Source: NORP309 sp964564165 (GTDB lineage Bacteria > Pseudomonadota > Gammaproteobacteria > Xanthomonadales > Marinicellaceae). Taken from it: a stretch of DNA of 11,494 nt. The stretch spans positions 1 to 11,494 of the forward strand of contig CAZLZZ010000115.1 of the NCBI GenBank assembly GCA_964564165.1. The letters are read 5' to 3'. A program made the translations under genes and the position numbers. The notes beneath the pieces were generated by a model that did no database searches, had not been told where the DNA came from, and saw nothing but the letters and a program-made list of their open reading frames with translations. This document shows positions 6,267-11,494 of this stretch, one piece after another (the first letter of the stretch is position 1; each line of letters starts with the position of its first letter).

Positions 6267-7446
6267 AACTATTCTTTATTCTTTTAACATCTTTAGGCTG
6301 TACTGAATCTTTCGCAGTATTGTCCCAAGCGTTTCGTGTATATGTGATTGCTGCTGCAATATCACTTTCAGATAAGATACTTCCAAATGCCCCCATTGCA
6401 GTTCCTGGCTTGCCAAAAACCACCGTTTTGATTAATTCATCAATAGACCCGTTCACCGCAATACTGTCTTTTAATGCAGGAAATGCAGGAGGCATACCTT
6501 GCCCTGTGATTTGGTGGCAGGCGGCACACTGTGATTCGTACACTGTTTTGCCTTTGCTTATCAAGTCAACTTGAGACCATTCAGAGTTGTTTTTAACCTC
6601 AGCAACAACTTGCTCACCTTTCTGTTCTTTCACCCAAGTGGCGTAATCTTCTTTAGACTTTACAATGACAACTATTGGCATGAACCCATGATCTTTACCA
6701 CACAACTCGGCACATTGACCGCGGTAAGTGCCGACTTTTTTCACATTGGTCCAAGCCTCGTTTACAAACCCAGGGATGGTGTCACGTTTCCAACCAAATG
6801 CAGGAACCCACCATGAGTGAATCACATCATCAGAAGTTAATAAAATTCGGATATTGGTATCAACAGGCAATATCAAAGGGTTATCAACGTCCAATAAATA
6901 ATTCTCAACTTCATATAAATCAACTGTTGGATTGGCTTGTCTAGCTGCATTTGAGTCAGCTTTTAAAGTACTTAAAATTGAAATGCCTTCATCTAGGTAG
7001 TCGTATTTCCATTTCCATTGATAGCCTGTAACTTTAATGGTCATGTCCATAACAATATTTTTACCATCAGCGTCTTTAGGGGCTTCCATTTTAATCAGTG
7101 CTTTTGTCGATGGGAAAGCAATAATAACAAGGATAACAATAGGAATTATTGTCCAAATTATTTCTGCAGTTGTGCTGTGTGAAAATTGAGCAGGCTCAAC
7201 ACCTTTAGATTTTCTATGGGCAAACATAGAATAGATCATTGCCCCAAAAACGATTACCCCTATAACCACACATATCCAAAGAACTATCATGTGCAAATCA
7301 TAAGCAATTTTCGAGAATTCAGTTACGCCTTCGGTCAAGTTGTATTTTGATTTTTCTGCAAAAGCAAAAGAACTAAATAAAAGCCCGATTGATAACCATA
7401 GGAAATTTTTACAGCTGCTTTTTAACCAGCTTGTTTTTCTGTTCAT
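6265..7446 (-). CDS. coxB: Cytochrome c oxidase subunit II with fused cytochrome c domain
   Basis: Subunit II takes electrons from cytochrome c and passes them through the CuA centre to subunit I. The 393-residue precursor begins with a likely signal peptide (cleavage after AFA, about residue 30), then two membrane helices (about 50-73 and 94-113). The periplasmic cupredoxin domain carries YQWKWKYDY (142-150) and the CuA ligands H210, C245, E247, C249, H253 and M256 (CAELCGKDHGFMP). A C-terminal class I cytochrome c domain follows: CAACH binds haem c (C307, C310, H311), and M351 in GTAMGAFG is the likely axial ligand. The fused domain makes it longer than plain subunit II, as in Pseudomonas-type oxidases. 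The ATG at 7446 has GAGGGT at 9-base spacing. It is the first gene of the operon, divergent from putA. Confidence 0.97.
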   Translation of the reverse strand: MNRKTSWLKSSCKNFLWLSIGLLFSSFAFAEKSKYNLTEGVTEFSKIAYDLHMIVLWICVVIGVIVFGAMIYSMFAHRKSKGVEPAQFSHSTTAEIIWTIIPIVILVIIAFPSTKALIKMEAPKDADGKNIVMDMTIKVTGYQWKWKYDYLDEGISILSTLKADSNAARQANPTVDLYEVENYLLDVDNPLILPVDTNIRILLTSDDVIHSWWVPAFGWKRDTIPGFVNEAWTNVKKVGTYRGQCAELCGKDHGFMPIVVIVKSKEDYATWVKEQKGEQVVAEVKNNSEWSQVDLISKGKTVYESQCAACHQITGQGMPPAFPALKDSIAVNGSIDELIKTVVFGKPGTAMGAFGSILSESDIAAAITYTRNAWDNTAKDSVQPKDVKRIKNS

Positions 7447-7501
7447 CGATTCTATACCCTCTGTTTTTTCTTGCGACCCATAATTTTCTTCACTTAAAGT
7501 T

Positions 7502-7528
7502 ATTTTAACAAAGATTAATCAAGGTCAA
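7502..7528 (-). promoter_or_regulatory. Candidate sigma70 promoter for the cox operon
   Basis: On the minus strand, TTGACC (7523-7528) is followed after 15 bases by TAAAAT (7502-7507). Each hexamer is one or two changes from consensus, and the spacer is about two bases short of ideal. Transcription would begin near 7495, giving a leader of about 50 bases before the coxB ATG, with a good Shine-Dalgarno. No better pair was seen close to coxB. Confidence 0.45.
7515..7528. promoter_or_regulatory. FNR/ANR-like dyad overlapping the putative coxB -35
   Basis: The 14 bases TTAATCAAGGTCAA match the FNR/ANR consensus TTGAT-N4-ATCAA at 8 of 10 defined positions. The site overlaps the proposed coxB -35, where bound FNR/ANR would be expected to repress an aerobic oxidase under low oxygen. 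In AT-rich DNA a match of this quality can arise by chance, so this is only a candidate. Confidence 0.3.
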
Positions 7529-7622
7529 TCTAGCGCATTTTATCACGAGGCTGAATAAATAGTCGCATTCAAATTTAAAAATATTTAAGATTTATCTATT
7601 TTATTATATTAAAGTCTTCTAA

Positions 7623-7638
7623 TGTTACAAAAGTGACA
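7623..7638. promoter_or_regulatory. Imperfect palindrome TGTTAC-N4-GTGACA, possible operator
   Basis: TGTTAC and GTGACA form two 6-base arms around an AAAA centre, symmetric except for one pair. The site lies about 110 bp upstream of the putA start and about 180 bp upstream of coxB. The size and symmetry suit a dimeric helix-turn-helix regulator, but I cannot assign one. It lacks a good CRP consensus. Confidence 0.3.
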
Positions 7639-7713
7639 GAAAATCAACTTGTATGATTTTTGCTTTGCTAATAAATTTTTTAGTTTTTCAGAGACTCCTT
7701 AAGCCAGTTCAAT

Positions 7714-7719
7714 TATAAT
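7714..7719 (+). promoter_or_regulatory. Predicted -10 element for putA
   Basis: A perfect TATAAT ends 27 bases before the putA ATG at 7747. The region 17 bases upstream (GAGACT) is a poor -35, so activation by a regulator is plausible. The expected leader is about 20 bases and lacks any Shine-Dalgarno-like purine run. The hexamer is seen; promoter function is inferred. Confidence 0.5.
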
Positions 7720-7746
7720 GTTCGTTTTAATTGATTTTGTACTTCA

Positions 7747-10700
7747 ATGACTACTACAACCAATCATCCAATTACTCTTCTGGGGCTTTCTGAAAGCTAT
7801 TTGGCAGATGAAAGCGCGTTAATTAATCAATTGCTAGAACAGGCAAATCCCGGTTATGAAAAACGCCAAGAAATAAAGCAACTTGCCATTAAATTGGTTG
7901 AGAATGTTCGTTCTCAAATTGACCAAATGGATGGTGTAGATGCCTTCATGAAGGAATACGACTTGTCATCCAAAGAAGGCATTGTATTGATGTGTATGGC
8001 AGAGGCTTTATTGCGCATCCCCGATAAAGGAACGGCAGAAAAACTGATTAAAGACAAATTATTGGACGCAGACTGGAAATCACACATGGGCAAAAGTGAT
8101 TCAACATTTGTTAACGCCTCAACTTGGGGACTGATGCTAACTGGCAAAATCATTCATGTCGATGAAGGCAAAAAGGGCCTATCAAAAATCTTTGATAAAA
8201 TGCTCAATAGAACAGGCGAACCAGCAGTACGAATGGGGGTTTACCAAGCCATGAAAGTGATGGGCAAGCAATTTGTCATGGGACGTACCATAAAAGAAGC
8301 CCTGAAACGTTCACTAACCAAGAAACACAGAGATTACCGTTTTTCATTCGATATGTTGGGAGAAGCAGCGCTAACACAAGCCGATGCAGATAGATATTTG
8401 GCATCATACTTGCGTGCGATTCAAGCGATAGCCAAGGGCAATGAAAAGAAACCAATCGAAGATGCCGCAACTATTTCAATTAAATTATCGGCCTTACATC
8501 CGCGTTATGAGATCGCCCATGTGCAAAGGGTATTGGCAGAATTGGTTCCGAATGTACAAAAAATTGTGGACTTAGCCAGTTCATTAAATGTGGCAGTGAC
8601 AGTTGATGCCGAAGAAGCAGACAGGTTAGAGCTGTCTTTGTTGGTCTTTGAGAGAGTTTATAAAAACTCACAAACAGGCTACGATGGTTTTGGCTTGGTG
8701 GTTCAAGCCTTTTCTAAAAGAGCGGCGGATGTGATTGATTTTTTAACAGAATTGGTGGACAAACACGGACACAAGATTCCACTGCGCTTGGTCAAAGGTG
8801 CTTACTGGGACACTGAAATCAAACGTGCACAAGAACAAGGTTTGGAAAATTATCCAGTATTTACCCGCAAGGTCAATACCGATATTTCTTATCTGGCATG
8901 TGCAAGCAAACTATTAAGTAACCGCGATAAATTCTACCCGCAGTTTGCCACGCACAATGCCAATACTGTTGCCGCAGTTCGTGTCATGGCTGGCGATAAC
9001 TTGGGCTATGAATTTCAAAGACTACATGGTATGGGTCAAACCTTACACCAACAAAGCATTGATCCTGCAGGTTTAAATGTGCCTTGTCGGGTTTATGCGC
9101 CAGTGGGCAGCCATGAAGATTTGTTGCCATACTTGGTACGAAGATTGTTAGAAAACGGTGCCAACACCTCATTTGTTAATCGCTTGGTTGATTTAGAATT
9201 AAAAATCGACGACATCACCAGAGACCCCATCGAAATGGTGCGCAAACACCAGCAACACAAACACCCACAGATACCATTGCCGATTGATATATTTCAACCC
9301 GAGCGTAAAAACTCAATGGGCATTAATTTGGCAGATATTGCTACCTTGCAGCATTTGGAAAGTGAATTAAAAAAGCACGAATCTAAAAAAATAACGGCGA
9401 CACCATTGATCCCAGGTTATAAAGGACAGTCCAAATCTAAAGGCGTTTATTCACCTGCCAATCTTGATTTCTTGGTTGGGCATTGTATCCATGCCAATGC
9501 CCAAGATGTTCAATTGGCGTTAAACAATGCACAATCGGCATTTACAGAATGGAATAACACTGAAGTTTATCAACGGGCATTGATGATCAATAAAGTGGCG
9601 GATTTAATGCAAGAAAATCAAATTCTGTTAATGCACCTGTTGCGCCATGAAGCTGGTAAAAGTTTGGCAGACAGTATTTCTGAAATTAAAGAAGCCATAG
9701 ATTTTTGTCGTTATTATGCCCACCATGCCAGCCTAAAAATGGCCAATGGTTTAAAAATGCCAGGCCCAACGGGCGAAAGCAATTTTTTAAGTCTGCAAGG
9801 CAAAGGTACTTTTGTTTGTATCAGCCCTTGGAATTTTCCCTTGGCGATTTATGTCGGGCAAATAGTCGCAGCATTGGTTACTGGCAACTGTGTGATTGCC
9901 AAACCTGCCGATCAAACACCTATCATTGGCTATTATGTGGCTCGATTAATCCACCAAACCGGTGTTCCTGTATCCGTTTTTCAATTTGTACCCGGTCCTG
10001 GAAAAGTGATTGGCAATGTCTTGTGTCAATCGCCCAAAACCACCGGCGTAATATTTACCGGTTCCACCCAAACCGCACAAACCATTAACAAAAACCTCGC
10101 CAATCGAGATAACTGTGCGATTGCCACTTTGGTTGCCGAAACAGGTGGACTCAATTGTATGATTGCCGATTCATCAACATTGCCTGAACAACTGGTTAAA
10201 GATGTGATTGCTTCGGCCTTTGTAAGTGCAGGTCAAAGATGTTCAGCATTGCGTGTTTTATACATTCAAGAAGACATTGCCGATAGTACGCTAGAAATGT
10301 TAGCAGGAGCAATGGATCAAATGAGCATCAGCCATCCACAAAATTATGCATCCGATGTTGGGCCTTTAATAGATAAAACTTCACTCAACAAACTCAATGC
10401 CCATGTAGATTATATGCAAACCCATGGTAAATTAATCAAAGCCTTAAAAGTCCCAGAAAAATTAAAAGGCCATTACTTTGCACCGCATGCCTTTGAAATG
10501 GATTCAATATCTTTATTAAAAGAAGAAGTATTCGGCCCATTCTTGCATGTGATACGTTACCAAGCCAAAGACTTAGACAAGGTAGTCGATGAAATTAACA
10601 ACACAGGTTACGGCTTAACCTTCGGAGTACATTCAAGAATCAACAACACCATCGAACATGTCATCGGTAAAATTCGCTCTGGTAATTGCTATATTAACCG

Positions 10701-10878
10701 CAGTACCATTGGCGCTGTAGTTGGCGTCCACCCATTTGGCGGTATGGGTTTATCAGGAACAGGTCCCAAAGCCGGAGGTCCTAATTATCTAGAAAGTTTT
10801 GTAACCGAAAAAACAGTGACCAATAATATTGCTGCCGTTGGTGGCAATGCGGATTTGTTGGAAATAAGTGAGGAATGA
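7747..10878 (+). CDS. putA: Bifunctional proline dehydrogenase / delta-1-pyrroline-5-carboxylate dehydrogenase PutA (no DNA-binding domain)
   Basis: PutA oxidises proline to pyrroline-5-carboxylate with FAD, giving electrons to quinone, then oxidises the semialdehyde to glutamate with NAD+. At 1043 residues it is the short bifunctional form: the ribbon-helix-helix repressor domain of the 1320-residue E. coli protein is absent. Residues about 10-485 hold the arm and the proline dehydrogenase barrel (YRFSFDMLGEA 197-207, RLVKGAYWD 347-355, YAPVGSHEDLL from 450, RRLLENGANTSFVNR 465-479). Residues about 560-1030 form the aldehyde dehydrogenase: SPWNFP with N695, AETGG with E798, GQRCSALR with catalytic C832, and EEVFGPF. 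AETGGLN has Leu where Gln is usual. The ATG at 7747 has no Shine-Dalgarno, yet the N terminus (SESYLADE) looks family-like, so it is retained. No putP is present in the window. Confidence 0.97.
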   Translation: MTTTTNHPITLLGLSESYLADESALINQLLEQANPGYEKRQEIKQLAIKLVENVRSQIDQMDGVDAFMKEYDLSSKEGIVLMCMAEALLRIPDKGTAEKLIKDKLLDADWKSHMGKSDSTFVNASTWGLMLTGKIIHVDEGKKGLSKIFDKMLNRTGEPAVRMGVYQAMKVMGKQFVMGRTIKEALKRSLTKKHRDYRFSFDMLGEAALTQADADRYLASYLRAIQAIAKGNEKKPIEDAATISIKLSALHPRYEIAHVQRVLAELVPNVQKIVDLASSLNVAVTVDAEEADRLELSLLVFERVYKNSQTGYDGFGLVVQAFSKRAADVIDFLTELVDKHGHKIPLRLVKGAYWDTEIKRAQEQGLENYPVFTRKVNTDISYLACASKLLSNRDKFYPQFATHNANTVAAVRVMAGDNLGYEFQRLHGMGQTLHQQSIDPAGLNVPCRVYAPVGSHEDLLPYLVRRLLENGANTSFVNRLVDLELKIDDITRDPIEMVRKHQQHKHPQIPLPIDIFQPERKNSMGINLADIATLQHLESELKKHESKKITATPLIPGYKGQSKSKGVYSPANLDFLVGHCIHANAQDVQLALNNAQSAFTEWNNTEVYQRALMINKVADLMQENQILLMHLLRHEAGKSLADSISEIKEAIDFCRYYAHHASLKMANGLKMPGPTGESNFLSLQGKGTFVCISPWNFPLAIYVGQIVAALVTGNCVIAKPADQTPIIGYYVARLIHQTGVPVSVFQFVPGPGKVIGNVLCQSPKTTGVIFTGSTQTAQTINKNLANRDNCAIATLVAETGGLNCMIADSSTLPEQLVKDVIASAFVSAGQRCSALRVLYIQEDIADSTLEMLAGAMDQMSISHPQNYASDVGPLIDKTSLNKLNAHVDYMQTHGKLIKALKVPEKLKGHYFAPHAFEMDSISLLKEEVFGPFLHVIRYQAKDLDKVVDEINNTGYGLTFGVHSRINNTIEHVIGKIRSGNCYINRSTIGAVVGVHPFGGMGLSGTGPKAGGPNYLESFVTEKTVTNNIAAVGGNADLLEISEE

Positions 10879-10888
10879 AATTCAGGTG

Positions 10889-10930
10889 CTAGGTTTTAGG
10901 TAACAGGTTCTAGGTTCTAGGTAACAGGCA
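10889..10930 (+). repeat. Two-copy 21-bp tandem repeat after putA
   Basis: Two adjacent 21-bp units (10889-10909 and 10910-10930) share the form CTAGGTTYTAGGTAACAGG plus two variable bases. They differ at one internal base and the last two. Each unit itself contains a repeated TAGGT element. The array begins 11 bp after the putA stop. It resembles the short TAGGTTCTAGGTT-type intergenic tandem repeats found in some proteobacteria, and it has no coding potential. Confidence 0.8.
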
Positions 10931-10937
10931 GGCCAAC

Positions 10938-10972
10938 TTCCGTTATACCTGGGAAGGCAGGTATCTACTCCA
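10938..10972 (+). repeat. Hairpin element resembling a dispersed proteobacterial intergenic repeat
   Basis: A perfect 7-bp inverted repeat, ATACCTG (10945-10951) and CAGGTAT (10958-10964), surrounds a GGAAGG loop. With its flanks, the element reads like a diverged copy of the widespread hairpin repeat of the form CGTCATTCCCGCGAAGGC followed by GGGAATCTACTCC. The end CTACTCC is retained and the stem is less GC-rich. No T tract follows, so it is not a standard terminator. The family resemblance is from memory of the motif, not a search. Confidence 0.55.
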
Positions 10973-10987
10973 AATTAATGGTGAATT

Positions 10988-11443
10988 ATGAATGAAAAGC
11001 TAGTAAAAAAATTAACTTGGTTCTTGATTTTAAGTTCATTACTTTATCTTGGCTATATTTTGGTTAATTATTCCTTAGGAGATTGGCAGCAATATATTTT
11101 TATTAAGAACTCTGAACACTCTACTAAAGCAAGATATAATTTGAATTTATTTTATGCAATTTATACTGGAATTTCAGCGTTGTGGGTATTAATTACCCTA
11201 GTATTGTTTCTGACCAAGAAAAAACATTTTAGATTAAGCATTGTTAATCTGTATTTGGTATACAGTCTTTTTTTAGTGATGACATTTATTATCTATGAAT
11301 ATTTTTTCAAAGAATATGTATTTTATTTTCATAATACAGGTGAAGAAAAGCTATTACTTTTTTTTAGTTATTCAGTTGTTTATTCAATAATAGCAATTAT
11401 TGTAAGTCGTTCAAAGTACATTGCCAGAGAATTTATTCGCTAG
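10988..11443 (+). CDS. Hypothetical four-helix integral membrane protein
   Basis: I do not recognise this 151-residue protein. It has four strongly hydrophobic segments at about 9-28, 52-75, 84-107 and 121-140, with basic residues at the N terminus (NEKLVKK), between helices 2 and 3 (TKKKH) and at the C-terminal end (SRSKYIAREFIR). This predicts both ends and the middle loop in the cytoplasm. There is no cysteine, no obvious metal-binding motif and no signal peptide. GGTG lies 5 bases before the ATG at 10988 as a weak Shine-Dalgarno; another in-frame ATG was not preferred. Base composition is visibly more AT-rich than putA (one 60-base sample has about 23% GC against about 38% in putA). It follows a repeat block and may belong to lineage-specific or acquired DNA, which is inference. 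The reading frame looks real given its intact helical pattern. Confidence 0.7.
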   Translation: MNEKLVKKLTWFLILSSLLYLGYILVNYSLGDWQQYIFIKNSEHSTKARYNLNLFYAIYTGISALWVLITLVLFLTKKKHFRLSIVNLYLVYSLFLVMTFIIYEYFFKEYVFYFHNTGEEKLLLFFSYSVVYSIIAIIVSRSKYIAREFIR

Positions 11444-11460
11444 TTAGTGGTTGACCGAAA

Positions 11461-11488
11461 AATCAAAATTCCCAATTAAATTCTGATT
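11461..11488. other. AT-rich imperfect inverted repeat after the membrane gene
   Basis: AATCAAAATT (11461-11470) and AATTCTGATT (11479-11488) can form a 10-bp stem with one mismatch and an 8-base loop, starting 18 bases after the stop codon. The stem is nearly all A/T and no T tract is visible before the window ends. It could be a weak terminator or chance. Confidence 0.25.
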
Positions 11489-11494
11489 CCAACT

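Larger units (their letters stand above)
7447..7746. promoter_or_regulatory. Divergent coxB-putA intergenic region
   Basis: This 300-bp gap contains no gene. It is strongly AT-rich, especially about 7566-7618, where almost every base is A or T. It must hold the start signals for both the leftward cox operon and rightward putA. Separate entries cover a candidate coxB promoter, an FNR/ANR-like dyad, a TGTTAC/GTGACA dyad and a putA -10 box. No RNA gene or terminator was recognised. The A/T tracts could act as UP elements or bend the DNA, which is inference. Confidence 0.7.

Noticed and set aside
6254..6268. Extension of CoxA to an upstream TTG at 6268
   Set aside because: TTG is a rarer start, it would overlap coxB, and GAGGGT sits at ideal spacing for the ATG at 6253.
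6265..7446. Possibility that coxB is a gene fusion error joining two proteins
   Set aside because: Subunit II with a C-terminal cytochrome c domain is an established natural form, and both domains have complete cofactor ligands.
9705..10088. 127-codon plus-strand ORF inside putA
   Set aside because: Alternate frame of the well-conserved aldehyde dehydrogenase domain, with no plausible start signal or protein pattern.
10945..10964. Hairpin after putA as an intrinsic terminator
   Set aside because: The 7-bp stem is not followed by a T tract on either strand; it fits a dispersed repeat better.

Overview
The window looks like ordinary chromosome from a fairly AT-rich gammaproteobacterium, probably aquatic and aerobic. 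The CoxA, CoxB and PutA sequences resemble gammaproteobacterial homologues such as those of Pseudomonas and Legionella relatives. A Marinicella-like lineage is possible but is only a guess. No mobile element, phage gene, CRISPR array, tRNA or rRNA was found.

Layout. Positions 2-745 (+) hold the C-terminal 247 residues of glyA (serine hydroxymethyltransferase), followed after 40 bp by nusB (transcription antitermination factor). nusB overlaps by 4 bp, tail to tail, the end of a leftward two-gene unit of 2-oxoglutarate/Fe(II) oxygenases. One is a 382-residue protein with Sel1-like repeats and a prolyl-4-hydroxylase-type domain. The other is a compact 186-residue enzyme whose start lies inside the first gene. 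A leftward cytochrome c oxidase operon then runs coxB-coxA-small membrane ORF-ctaG-coxC from 7446 down to 3036 and ends in a clear intrinsic terminator. The 36-residue ORF between coxA and ctaG is easily missed. A 300-bp AT-rich divergent region separates coxB from putA (7747-10878, +), a bifunctional proline utilisation enzyme without the N-terminal DNA-binding domain. After putA come a 21-bp tandem repeat and a hairpin resembling a widespread proteobacterial dispersed repeat, then a very AT-rich gene for an unknown four-helix membrane protein (10988-11443).

How the genes fit together. The cox cluster encodes the three core subunits of an A1-type aa3 oxidase, with a cytochrome c domain fused to subunit II, plus the CuB insertion factor CtaG. 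PutA oxidises proline to glutamate and feeds electrons to the quinone pool, upstream of such an oxidase, so the divergent pairing makes physiological sense, although co-regulation is inference. glyA and nusB are housekeeping genes.

Most of the window is conventional. The parts most worth a second look are the overlapping oxygenase pair of unknown substrate, the 36-residue cox ORF, three exact-period 14-bp repeats just upstream of the coxC ribosome-binding site, the repeat block after putA, and the putA and Sel1-oxygenase starts, which have short leaders and no Shine-Dalgarno sequence.
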